This document shows, one piece after another, positions 1-10,306 of a stretch of 64,000 nucleotides of DNA. Positions within the stretch are counted from its first letter, which is position 1. Each line of letters starts with the position of its first letter. The stretch lies in assembly GCF_002865645.1 (NCBI RefSeq), contig NW_020194526.1, positions 186,001 through 250,000 on the forward strand, written 5' to 3'. The DNA comes from Hyaloscypha bicolor E. Its lineage: Eukaryota > Ascomycota > Leotiomycetes > Helotiales > Hyaloscyphaceae. The notes below the pieces were generated by a model that was given only the letters and a program-made list of their open reading frames with translations, had not been told where the DNA came from and ran no database searches. The position numbers and the translations under genes are program-made.

Positions 1-2
1 GG

Positions 3-335
3 AGAGAGACAATGGAGGAGATCGGCTGCCGAGTCAAGATGTCCAAGCGTTGCCTGGCAATTGTTGAGGAGTGGAGAAATGACTTGCATCAGATCTCGTA
101 CTGCTATGTTACGCATGTTCTAGAGGACACCGGTGCAACTTCGTTGACTCAGGAGGAGATTGATGAAGGTTTGGAGCACAGATGGGTTCATGTTAATGCG
201 GCAATCAAGCTTATGAAGGAGGCAAAGCCAGCTTCAATCTTGGGGTCGCCGATCAAAGAGCGTGATCTGTACTTCGGCGAGAAGTTTGCGGCTGCTTTGG
301 AACCTCCTGCTGATCCGCATCACCTTTGGAGATGA
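3..335 (+). CDS. NUDIX hydrolase, C-terminal part (5' end outside window)
   Basis: Reading in frame from base 3, the first residues are RETMEEIGC, an exact match to the second half of the Nudix box (REuxEExGu), whose glutamates bind the metal in hydrolases of nucleoside diphosphates linked to another moiety. The frame stays open for 110 codons and stops at TGA 333-335. After the box comes a segment of the kind that completes the Nudix fold (ISYCYVTHVL, then a DEGLEHRWV strand and a helix). The ATG at 12 is only an internal Met, so the real start and the first half of the box lie upstream of the window. The family assignment is firm because of the box. The substrate cannot be told. No intron is visible in this part. 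Confidence 0.85.
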   Translation, partial: RETMEEIGCRVKMSKRCLAIVEEWRNDLHQISYCYVTHVLEDTGATSLTQEEIDEGLEHRWVHVNAAIKLMKEAKPASILGSPIKERDLYFGEKFAAALEPPADPHHLWR

Positions 336-784
336 ACGGTGGGGAACCCAAAAGGATGGGAAAAGTCAAGTGGGTGTCATTTCGAGTTCCGAAATCAGCG
401 AATAGAACTTCCTAGTAAACCTCAAATTAATCATAATCGCTGCGAATTATTGCTCTCCACGAGTTGATTGAGTGGTGCCAGTGAATGCTGGCTATACGGT
501 AAGTCATTTGATGTCAGTTGCCAAATCACATAACTTTCTGCCTCTTAAACGAGGTGCCAGACCTTACATATAGACCTTTAAACCCTCCCTTAGAACCGCA
601 ATCGAGTCCTTTCCCATCCAACATTTTATTCGGTCAAGTGAGGAGCAGTGTTGCAGTACTGTCAAGAATAGTCTAGAGAAGCGATGATTAGAGCTCTAGA
701 GACATGCGTTATGGAAATATCAAATTATATGAGCTATTGTTCCACACTTCACTGGGTCCCAAGAGAGCTGCCCTGAGAAACTTC

Positions 785-792
785 TATAAATA
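785..792 (+). promoter_or_regulatory. TATA-like box with downstream CT-rich tract
   Basis: TATAAATA is followed within 20 bases by pyrimidine-rich sequence and CA-rich leader-like sequence up to the ATG at 966. This arrangement is common in fungal promoters. What it drives is uncertain: either the small ORF at 966 or an unrecognised transcript. Confidence 0.35.
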
Positions 793-965
793 GGACCCCT
801 CTTCCGACCCCAACATTTCCTTTTCGACTTCATCCCAACACCCCACACCTCGCATCTCCTAATCAAATACCAAGACGGGAAACTACAAAGTCTATCCTAT
901 ACTAAAACAAAGCAAACCTTGAAATCTCTAACGTCTAATCCTTATATAACTCCAAATAAAGACTG

Positions 966-1064
966 ATGTGTACAGTCGGTGCTTATGAGTTCTGCTGCGG
1001 TGGAGGAAGAGTCCCGGTAGATTTAACCCAGCTTTTACCCAGCCTGAAAAAAAAAAACGCCTAG
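966..1064 (+). CDS. Possible small Cys-containing ORF (32 aa), unrecognised
   Basis: The ATG at 966 follows the promoter-like stretch at 785-960 and opens a 32-codon frame starting MCTVGAYEFCCGGGRVP, with three cysteines in the first 11 residues. It ends in TAG at 1062-1064 after a poly-A run that encodes lysines. A GTAGAT at 1017 could instead be a 5' splice site that removes the tail. The only downstream exon I could test (after an AG at 1123-1124) gave no convincing continuation. No homology is recognised. It may be a uORF, a first exon or chance. Confidence 0.2.
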   Translation: MCTVGAYEFCCGGGRVPVDLTQLLPSLKKKNA

Positions 1065-1782
1065 ACTAACATTTTCTCACTGGTGTGATGCCTCACACTC
1101 CTCGTGCTTTACTGACTGCGGAAGTTGTGGGCACGCAAGACGTTACGGGTGCCCATAATACATCTGAGCCTGAGAGAAGCCAAACTTGTCACTTGGAGAA
1201 TTGGGACAGCGATAAAGCATGGCGTGAGATAACGGAACATGGGGGGCCTTTGGCGAAGTTGGTCATGGCGATTGGTCGGGGAATTGTCGATGTTCACATC
1301 TCAAAGCTGGCCTCTTGGACTGCTGCATAGCTAGGGCAATAGCGTCGATCCCTTCGCAGCATCTCATGTCCTAATTCTGAATGCTTTCCTACAAATTTTA
1401 TTAGCATTATGCAGTGATAGCTCCCAACTCGGATGGCCCATTCTCCGCTGTGTATGCTTACAAATTTGTCTCTTTATCCAGGCCATTGATCGTGACTTAC
1501 GGAGATAGGTGGCCCAAAAGTTTATGAAAGCGGAGTCATATCAAGAAAGCCTTGGAGGAAGCCTCGTCTGCTTTACACCTAGCTATTTCATGTTCATGTG
1601 CTTTATTTGTGATTGGTTAAGTGTCTCGGAAGCCACTACACATCTCGGGCGTGCGTCGCCCAGCCTCAGTGAAAGTCGGGTGCCTTTATCTTCAGAACAT
1701 CTTGTGCTTCTTTACCGCGCAACTTCATCCCAATCTACCATCATATCTCAAGCAAGTGCCCAGACCTCCGCCAACATACTGA

Positions 1783-4744
1783 ATGGCAGAGGTACTAGCC
1801 GTCGTTGCAAGTGGCATCAGCATTGCTCAGATCGCTGGGGAGCTGTTGAGCTGTATTTTGAAACTGCGTACGCTGTGCAGAGCCTTGCGGGATAAGCCGG
1901 GGGAGTTGGAGGGAACCCTTGACGAACTTGAGGTACTTGGGAAGATATTCTGTCAATTAGGAGCCTTCGAAACAGATAATTCTCAACCCGGACATTCGGC
2001 GCTTCAAGCTGGCCTCACCCAATGTCGCAAGACGGCTACGAAACTCCAGGCTCTGGCGACAGCAGGCTCACGACCACAGGAGCGCAACAAAAGTCAAATA
2101 CTTTCTCGAGTGAAAGCCGTAATGAAGATAGAAGAGGTGAAAGACTTGAAGACTGAACTTGATGCTGCAAAGGCTCAACTTGAAGCTGCAAAGTTGAGCC
2201 TTCAGTTAGCTATGACATGCTATTCTTTGTGAGCACCCTTTGTCTCCACGAACTAGACTTCACGCTGAAGAGCAATTCACAAGAAATATGCAGCGAAAGC
2301 ACATTACTCTTCTAGAGGTGCACAACTTAGGGTTGTCCAAACCGTGCTCAGATCGATTGGACGACCTTCAAGCAGGTCACTCATTTACTATCATCCGTCA
2401 AGAAGACTCGAGGATGATCCAATTTGAGCTCTCGCGACATCAAAACTCGCTTCAACGATCAAAATGCTCTGTAGGAAAATGTTATTGTTCCTGTCATAAT
2501 TCGTCGACGAGGGCTGCAAAGCTTTGGTCCTTGAAAGTTCCACGTGACTGGAACTCATGCGACAAAACAACTTGCAACAATTACAAGCGTGCGTCTTTCT
2601 GGATCAGTCTAACAACTATTGGGATCCCTTTGGTAGTTCGCGCAAGTCTGGATATTATGTGGACAATTCATCAGTCCCACATATATCCCTCATTGCATTT
2701 CACAAGAGTTGTTGATTGGGATGCTCCAGCTTTCGCCCTCCTGAGAGATATCAGATGGAACCAAATGATATTCGAGGAAGCGCGTTTGGAAATAATGAGA
2801 CTTTTTGATTCAGGTGTCGCTTCCCCACTCGATCTTCTACCTAATGGAGAATCTTTACCAGAAGTAAGAACGCCGCAGTGGGGAAAAGCTTACGGTACTA
2901 TCCATTACTGGCACGCATTCAGAAACTGTTGACGTTGCCGTGGCCAAACGGGGACACACAACTGAAAGTGTTAGAACTTTTGGTGAGGGCAGGCTCTTTG
3001 CTCAATACGATCGGGTATATTTGACAACCCTGAGTCTACTAGAAACTAGCGCGCTGACTTAAACTAGGATCTTGCAATGTTGTTCAGGATGGAAAGGCCT
3101 AGGTCGCTGGAAAACAGGACTAGACAATAAAAACGGCGCCCATACTCATCTCATGAACAGATTACTGCATTTAGGGCTTGATCCCTCGGAGATTGATGTC
3201 CCGGAGGTAGAGTTCCCTACGGAGATTTCGCCAATGCCGTCTGGAAAATTGGGCCTCCACGCCGATCCTTTCTTCGTAAACTGGATATCCGAGGGCCTGA
3301 AGGTCTCTCCTGGTAAGAGGACGAATTTAATCCCAAATTCTACGAATAATACTTACTTGGCCCTATAGGATTTGCTGGTTCATCCCCTTTGCAAGAGGCA
3401 ATCCTTGTCGGTTCATCAGAGACGGTGAAAGTAATTTTGGAGAACTCCCAAGTCACAGAGGACGAAAACATTCTAAGGCAGTCCTCCTTACATCTCGCTG
3501 TATGGAGACCTCAGCACTTAGCACTTCTGCTCCATGCAGGATTTGACGTCAATGCGTGGGATTGGAATGGAAGAACGCCACTGATGTATGCAGCTACAAC
3601 TGGTATGACTGAGGTTGCGATCACTCTAATTCGAGCTGGGGCAGACATCTGGGTAAAAGACAACCTTTATTCTAAGCACACCTGGCTTCCATACGCAATT
3701 GTTTCCACTCATTGGCAACTGGTACTTGGCGTAATAGACGTGGTTCGACAACTCCCCCGCTTCTCTAAAGACTCCGTGCAAGTTTTGTTAGACTCCACAA
3801 TCGGCTGGTGGGCCATGGATATTCTGGCACCAAAGGACTCTGCGTACTTTGCCACTCTTCTTGAATGGGGCGCCGATCCTGAATTCCGATTTACTGCGAA
3901 ATTGCCTGGTTATAAGGTGCCTGACTGTACTCTCCTACATTGTATTACCAATGCCAGAGACTTCGACACTCTTCTGAGGAGTGGCTTCAAGAGCTTCAAT
4001 CATGCGAATGGCAAAGGAGGTCATGCCTTGATGACTCAACTTGAAGTTGGAAATCCTGAACTCATCCAGAAAAGTATCACTGCAGGATGCCAGGTTGACC
4101 ACCAGGACTTCAGGGGTAGAACAGCCCTTCACGTCTGCGCAGAAATTATTCGGGCCACCATATTGTCCATCGACCCGAGGGACTGCGCCTTACGGTTTCA
4201 AATCCTGGGGTGTACTGAGGCCCTTTTGTTAAACGGGGCGGATCCCTTCTTGGGCGACTGCTGCCTCTGTGCCTGTTCTGAGTCCGGTTGCAGCCCTGCC
4301 CAAATTCTGCTCAAAGACTTTCACCATAAAAGCGTGGACACGGCACATCGATCCTACCCACTGACAATGCATTCTTGGGTGAACCAATGGTTGCAGCTAC
4401 TCAAGGGTGCAGAGACGGATTTTGAGCATAGCAGGCGCTTTTTCCACGAAGCAATCCGCCTATCGAAGTTTGAGCAGTTAGAACTCACTCATACATGTTG
4501 TCGATTTGTGGACCACGGAGACAGACTTTGGATTGACGTGGATGAAGAAGACGTGGAGGGAATAAGGGACGAAGAGCGAGAGTTGATTGATCTCCTTGAG
4601 AGTAGCATGAGTGCTGTGCAGTCATGTTCAATTTCAGAACTTGAAAGTTTATGGCGGAAGGAAATGGATAAGTTGATGGAGCTACAGGGTAATAACTTTG
4701 TTTGCGCCGGGAATCCTTTGATTAATTTAAGTCATTATATGTAG
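1783..4744 (+). CDS. Ankyrin-repeat protein with fungal STAND-type (HeLo/SesA-like) N-terminal domain
   Basis: My model has five exons: 1783-2228, 2284-2863, 2923-3014, 3068-3312 and 3369-4744. The introns are 55, 59, 53 and 56 nt with GTGAGC, GTAAGA, GTATAT and GTAAGA donors. Together they restore one frame of 912 codons plus TAG. The N-terminus (MAEVLAVVASGISIAQIAGE) is the hydrophobic helical domain that opens many fungal STAND/NLR-like and ankyrin proteins involved in self/non-self recognition. A Lys/Glu/Ala-rich coiled coil follows at about residues 109-146. A Cys-rich patch (CSVGKCYCSC) and an unnamed middle region lead into ankyrin repeats from about residue 455, with typical TPLM(Y)AA and LIRAGAD segments, continuing in degenerate form to about 760. 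The C-terminus is acidic. There is no NACHT or NB-ARC domain between N-domain and repeats. No frame break is needed, so it looks intact. The partner or ligand is unknown. Confidence 0.75.
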
Positions 4745-4954
4745 CTAATAGTATCAAGTCGAGTTGAATTTCCCATAACGATTTGCCATTGAACTCTATA
4801 CTCTACCTGAAATCTACAGTACGCTTTTTCACTGACTGAAATGTACAGGCCGTACCCAAAGCTACAGTTGACCTTCAGAGGCCTTAAGGAGACTGAAACA
4901 ACTCTTTCGAGGCTTAAAACATGTACGAGGCAGTCACTGTCCCCTACTGCAGAC

Positions 4955-6339
4955 TTAGAAATTTCGACCGTCCGTTGATCTGGGCCGTTGTCTGGGCCCA
5001 GGGGTTTTCAGCAGGAATGATGGGACACTTCTACCTAGGTTCTTCCATGACGGGACATGAAAAGAAACAATAAATGCCTCCTCCTTGTCTTCAAACAATA
5101 ATACAACAGTGCAACCGCGATGTCGATAGACTTCTCCCAGTGAAAATGGCACCCATAATAAGCTTTCTTGCTTGACACGTGACTCTTGGGGCCAAGCTTC
5201 AACCAGGTGGAAACCTGCAGGGAGTGACTTAGGCCAAAGGGACACGGACTGACACTGCGACTGAAATATTCGTAAGTAATTTTATTATCGCTCTCCGGGA
5301 CAAGAACATCCCAAGCTTCTGAAAGTGCGGCAAATATCGTAGTCCGGTTACCAGTCCGACATTGCCTCTCGCGGCAAATATATCCTAGCAGGCTCGGCAA
5401 AAATACCTAAATTTCCGGTATCGATACGTATCGATGCCAGAATCGTAAGGTATCGATAGTATTGATAGTAGTATCAATTCCCTGAACCTAATTTTCCCCT
5501 TTAATTACAATTAACTTTCGAACTACTTCTCTTATAAGAAAACTTTTGGTAGCGCAAATATTCTCCTTAATTTAGGCTTTCTATCTAGCTACTTATCTTA
5601 TACTTTGGGCTAAAACTAATCTCAATGCGGCTATTTTAAGTAAAAATGAGCTTTTGAGATTTTCGTAGGGCTCGCTTATATATTTAGTACCTTAATAAGA
5701 AATACGAATACGGGGCTTAATTCTCCGAATACGAGAGGTATTTTAAATTTAAGATATTATTAAATTTTATTAATAATAGTAAATAAATTTTTTAATAGAA
5801 AGACTAGAAATAAAAGGAATTATATATGAATATATTCTTATATAAATAAAATAATAAAATAAAGAGATAATTTTTAGGGGTAAGAATCGATAAGGTATTA
5901 ATACATATCGATTCTTACGATACCTGAAAAATACCTAATACTATCGATACCGGTATCGATGCCTCAGGTATTTTTGCCGAGCCTGTGTCCTAGTCCCTGA
6001 AGAAAATTTTATTTTTGCTTGTCAATGCCAACCCCCCAATGAGTACAATCCGAAGCAAGAGTGCATTGTCGTACCTCTGCTTGAGATCTCGGAAAGATTA
6101 CCAAGATCTCCTTGTAATGCTTCGATGAGTCTTTGCAGCAAGCCCCCAATGTTGAAACTATGCATCTCCCTGAGAAATATATCGATGTACAGGAATGCCG
6201 CAATCTGGAAGGCTTCATGGATCTCAGAACCTAAATTTGCATGATAGAGTGCGATGAGAGGTTCCTGGGTAGGCAGTAGTTGCCATGCCAGGATGTATAG
6301 TCGGTCCGACCCAAGATTAATAAAAACGAAAGAAAACAA
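4955..6339 (-). pseudogene. Decayed minus-strand gene, interrupted by the hAT MITE
   Basis: Both flanks of the MITE carry fairly long minus-strand open frames in ordinary base composition. Upstream in gene direction is 6339-6022, with EIHEAFQIAAFLYIDIFLRE. Downstream are 5400-5035 and an overlapping frame 5245-4955, so at least one frameshift is present on each side. The upstream piece, with a helical leucine-rich stretch ending near a GGWH stop, weakly resembles the C-terminal helical domain of fungal-specific Zn-cluster transcription factors. That resemblance is my judgement only. The reading frame that crosses the target duplication stays open on the downstream side. I treat this as one dead gene split by an insertion; it could also be two unrelated chance frames. 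Confidence 0.35.
5381..5993. mobile_element. hAT-type MITE with 8-bp target site duplications
   Basis: The element proper is 5389-5985 (597 bp). It starts CAGGCTCGGC and ends with the exact reverse complement, giving perfect 20-bp terminal inverted repeats (5389-5408 and 5966-5985). The flanks are TATCCTAG (5381-5388) and TGTCCTAG (5986-5993), an 8-bp duplication with one transition. An 8-bp TSD and a CAG-starting terminus are hAT hallmarks. Inside each end lie several ATCGAT motifs (5420, 5430, 5452; 5886, 5907, 5943, 5955), likely subterminal transposase-binding repeats. The middle is AT-rich with no coding capacity, so it needs a transposase in trans. Confidence 0.85.
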
Positions 6340-6830
6340 AGAGGGAAAAAACCTCTTAACAAAGTTTTCTTTCTTTAATTCATTTTCTTTATATATTTTT
6401 CTATTAATAATAGAATATATAAGAGGGTATTCAATATTATAAGAAAAATAAAAATAAATATATAATAAATAAGTATTTAACCATAATTTAATTTTAGATT
6501 AGTAAATTAAATTATATATAATAAATAAAGTATTTATAAAAGCTTATCTAACCTTATAATACCTATTACAATTATATAAATAATAAAAGTAAGTGAGAGC
6601 TATCTCGTATATATAAGTATATAGGCCTTAATAAATAAAAATTTTCGCGTTTTATATAATTAAATATTATAAAGAAAAAATAGAATATATACTTGAAAAT
6701 TGTATTATATATCAATTATAAATTGTATTAGAAATCGGGTTAATAAACTTTATTTGCCTTATTCTACTCTATAATCTTATTACTTAGCATTAATTAATTA
6801 GAGCCACAGTTAAAAAATTATTATGAGTGA
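6340..6830. repeat. AT-rich, RIP-like patch
   Basis: About 490 bases of strongly AT- and TA-rich DNA lie between two stretches of normal composition. The sharp edges and TA enrichment suggest a short RIP-eroded repeat fragment. I could not assign it to a family or find termini. Confidence 0.4.
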
Positions 6831-7909
6831 CCCCGTTTTATTATTAATATATTGGACCGGCTGTAGATGGCGTCGCTAGGGTCAGCCTGTTGAATACCGA
6901 AATGGAACCTGCAAATCGAACACCAGTGAGAATTCGTAGAACTTGCAGAGTCTCGTTGACTGTTAAAGTACGAAGGCAACAAACGGTTTGAAAATTGTCC
7001 ATTTCGCTAAGCGAGGTCATTAAAAATCGTCCCCTCGTCTTTGAAAGATTGCAATAAAACTCTCTAGAATTTTAGAGTCTCTAAAACACAAAGAAAGAAT
7101 ACTCGAGCTTCTTCTATTTGGCCTAAAACTTAATTTAAAATATTTGGACGTGGTCACGTTGAAATGTGGAATTTTTTAAATCGTGAGATTTTGGTGTTCC
7201 TTACCCTACTAAAAATGGACGATCTTGATATGCCAACTTTGTTCCAATAATTCTAGGTCGAAGTCCTCGTTTTCCTAGCCGCCAGCACTGTGCTGGTAGG
7301 GAATCACATGTGGCCACTCATCTTGGTGTACTCATAGCTCTTCACCGCTCATCTTTTGCTCCTCAATCAATCCTTGTAAAACTAACTGATAAGCTCTTAG
7401 GCGGTAAGAACTTCGGTCGTTACGGCTCGGGGGAATTTATCTAGCGAGTCTCGAAATTGGGTCTCCGGGAGGCCCAGTAAGTAAACGCACTTTTCACTGG
7501 CCGAAACACCTGCAACCACCATGTTCCCCGGCGGGGTGTTTCCTCATTGAAAGTTACTCCTGCCGGACCGCGTTACGCGAGGGACACGGCGAATCATTAT
7601 ATGTTATTACACGGAGACTGTGCAGCGGCTGTTCCTTTCTGTGCATGGGGGGAAGCACTTCCTATTATGGGTGGGGGAATCAAGTAAGCTGGCATATGCT
7701 GCCCCTCAATCAGAGCGCGCAATCAGGGTAGCAGCGACCTGGTAGCCGAACGTTAAAAGAAAGCTTTTCTTTCTACTTCTCCTCCTACCTCTCCTAGGAG
7801 AATTTTAGGCGATTTTGATCTTCTGTGTGGTATTGAGATCGGCGACAGAGGAAAGATCTATTTGATTTGGGCAGATCAACGCCTACCCTCTAGACTGGAA
7901 ACACGAACG
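6831..7909. other. Gene-free stretch upstream of the methyltransferase
   Basis: Normal base composition with no long open frame on either strand and no RNA gene I can recognise. The last 150 bases before 7910 presumably contain the methyltransferase promoter and leader, but no clear TATA box is visible. Confidence 0.5.
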
Positions 7910-9609
7910 ATGGCCGAATGCACAAATCCGCCACCAGCTGTGGACGTAGCACTCGAGGTAGATGATGATGGTGTGGATTCCGCATACGGCGAAGAGACGT
8001 AAGATCTCTTCGCTCCATATCCAGAAGTGCTACGAACTAGTCAAGTACTGCCTGAAATATCTAGCCTCTGCTGTGATTTCGTACTTCAATCTAACTTCAT
8101 GAAACACAGGGCAAGCCTCACAACGTCCCTTTCTTCATACATTAAGAATCACATCTACGAGAATGGACGACGCTATCATGCGTATAATGAGGGAAGTATG
8201 TTCTCCCTTCTCCCTACAATCTACCAGAAAAGAAACTTATAACCCTTCCCCCCCTTTTCTCCTTGTTGCCGCCGGAAGAAGTAGGAAGTCGATGCTGATT
8301 CTACCGGATTGAAGAATACTTTGCTCCCAATGATGAAGCAGAGAATGATCGTTTAGATATGCATAATCATATGGCGAGATTAGCAATTGGAGGGAAATTG
8401 CATACCGCTCCTATTGGGGACAATCCCCAGCGGATTCTGGATGTGGGATGTGGGACTGGGATTTGGACTATTGATATAGGTGTGTTATCGAATAGAAGAG
8501 GAGGGGCTTTGCTAATGGACAGCTTTTAGGGGACGAATATCCTTCTGCTGAGGTATGCTTTCTTGAACTGCCTAGAACGTAAAGACTAACTGTGATTGAA
8601 GGTTATTGGTATAGATCTCAGCCCAACACAACCTCCAATGTAGGTTTTAAGGGTAGAAGGATGGCGTACGCTTACTAACGAGGAAAAGGGTGCCCCCAAA
8701 TGTGAGATTCGAAGTGGACAATGCCGAGGAGGAGTGGACATACTCCAAGAAATTCGACTTCATTCATTGTCGCTGGATGGCTGGTTCCATTTTAAATTGG
8801 CCGAGACTCGTGAGCAGAGTTTACAAGTAAGTTAGCTCCTTGCTAAATCTAGCCAAATTAAATTCCCAAACTACTCTCAACCCGCCCCTCTTCTTTTTAT
8901 TACAGACCTAATCAAACACTAACCATCACGCTTTGTATAAAACAGAAACCTTAAACCAGGCGGCTGGTTTGAATGCCAGGACTATGACATAATGGTCACA
9001 TCATCTGACGGCTCCTTAACCGCTGAAAACACTACCTATCAATGGAATGCCCTGTGCTGTGAAGCGCTCGAGAAAATTAATATTGATCATCAGCCTGGCG
9101 CGAAAATGAAAAGGTGGTGTGAGGATGTTGGGTTTGAGAGTGTTCAGGAGGAGATTCTATTTATGCCTTTGGGCATCTGGCCAAAGGATAAGAAATATGT
9201 AAGTCTATTTCCTCTCTACCTGACCTCTCATCCCCTTTCCAGTTGCTTGTGAAGGGAGCGAGCGGTCAAGTTCAGGGATGCATTGGTTAATAATAGAGCA
9301 GAAGGAAATTGGAGCATGGAATTACCTTATTGTTACTGAGGGTTTGGAGGCTCTGTCATTGAGATTATTTACAAAGGTTCTAGGGTGGAATAAAGAGGAA
9401 GTTGAGGTTCTTTGCGCGAAAGTAAGGACTGAATTAAAGACGAATAGGAAGATTCATCCGCTCTACAAGTAGTAAGTAACTAAAGATCAAGATCTCTCAC
9501 TTCCAGCTCCCCCGACCCCACCACTTAATTTATTTTATTTATTTTCGCTAACGCTTTCGGATTTAGTCATGTAGTAATTGGCCAAAAGCCAAACGAAAAA
9601 GGGGATTAG
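7910..9609 (+). CDS. SAM-dependent methyltransferase, TAM/LaeA-like fungal family
   Basis: Nine exons restore one frame of 334 codons plus TAG: 7910-7998, 8110-8195, 8315-8479, 8530-8552, 8602-8639, 8689-8826, 8946-9198, 9302-9471 and 9567-9609. Most introns carry good donors (GTAAGA, GTATGT, GTAAGT) and CTAAC branch points. Family hallmarks appear in order: acidic N-terminus with SAYGEE, the YENGRRYHAY block, SAM motif I ILDVGCGTGIW (residues 99-109), GIDLS, FDFIHCRWMAGS, LKPGGWFECQDYD, and the C-terminal EGLEALSLRLFTKVLGW and HVVIGQKP blocks. The last donor is taken as GTAAGT at 9472, which places an apparent TAG inside the intron and gives the family-like ending. These proteins are soluble class I methyltransferases, often near secondary-metabolite genes, and LaeA itself is a nuclear regulator. 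The substrate here is unknown. The gene appears intact. Confidence 0.85.
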
Positions 9610-10105
9610 AAATTTTTATTAATAGTCTCGAAATTTGCTCCGATTCAATAGTAAATAATATTCGTTTCTATACTAATAACCGAACTCTGGTATTGGGCAG
9701 ACATAGCATAGCCCAGGCTATGGCGTCAGCCAAAATTTGATCTGGACTAGATTGTGACTCCAGATCTTTAGTTCGACAGACGGCGGAGAGTGATATGGTG
9801 TGGCCCACACACTCACCAGTACGAAGAGCTCCCAACGTGCAGGTGCGAACAGGTTGAGAAGTCCTAATAAACTTCCCTGGCGTCTCATATCACTGAGATA
9901 GACTTCGAGTGTTTCTGGTGGAAATCTCGGTCTTGTGAAGTAAGGTTAACTCTTTACGGGGACCAGATGGACTAGATCACTTCAATCCAATGCATTTGTT
10001 TGCGCTATGCTAGGTTAAACTCCTGCGGTGTGGATTCCCCATCAAGTAGCAGTTTCTTTGCATCCCGTTCCATGTATCCACGAAGACAGCATTCTCAACC
10101 AAAGA
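9610..10105. other. Gene-free stretch between methyltransferase and HET remnants
   Basis: No open frame with recognisable content is present. Given the decayed HET sequences immediately downstream, part of it may be older, unreadable gene debris. Confidence 0.4.
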
Positions 10106-10306
10106 CTACCCATCCTCCCTCTCGCTATTCCTCACCAACAACAGGTACGCTATATCCTCGCAAACGCAGATCATATCACCCAACTGCATTTCATTTGGTC
10201 CAGTTCCAATTCGTCGGTTTTCTGTTTCCATAAACCTCCTTCGGTGCGTTGCTGCCTCAAAAAGTTCTCGAATCTCGCCGCAATCTGCTGGTCGTGGGCT
10301 TCGAGA
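10106..10306 (-). pseudogene. HET-domain protein remnant (minus strand)
   Basis: A minus-strand frame open from about 10306 to a TAG at 10106-10108 reads FMETENRRIGTGPNEMQLGD. This resembles the region after the HET domain in heterokaryon-incompatibility proteins (RR-F-T-G--GLGP---VGD-I-V), followed by YLLLVRN where families have PF-LR. It is about 66 codons with no start, and stops occur on both sides. It overlaps the start of the plus-strand HET remnant, so one of the two readings could be fortuitous. No function is expected. Confidence 0.4.

Larger units (their letters stand above)
336..1782. other. Intergenic region with one possible small ORF
   Basis: This stretch separates the NUDIX gene from the ankyrin gene. 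It holds a TATA-like box followed by CT-rich sequence typical of a fungal promoter and leader (785 onward), and a possible 32-codon ORF at 966. Open frames at 1085-1330 (plus) and 1109-1297 (minus) overlap one another, match nothing I recognise, and are left out as genes. The last 150 bases before 1783 are pyrimidine-rich and probably form the ankyrin gene's leader. Confidence 0.5.

Noticed and set aside
1085..1330. 81-codon plus-strand open frame
   Set aside because: No family resemblance, overlaps an open frame on the other strand, and no clear gene signals of its own.
1509..1895. 128-codon plus-strand open frame over the start of the ankyrin gene
   Set aside because: It is in another frame of the leader and first exon; the 1783 frame gives the recognisable N-terminal domain.
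6900..7300. Search for tRNA or other structured RNA in the gene-free stretch
   Set aside because: Only short palindromes; no T-loop-like GTTCRANNC in a cloverleaf context.
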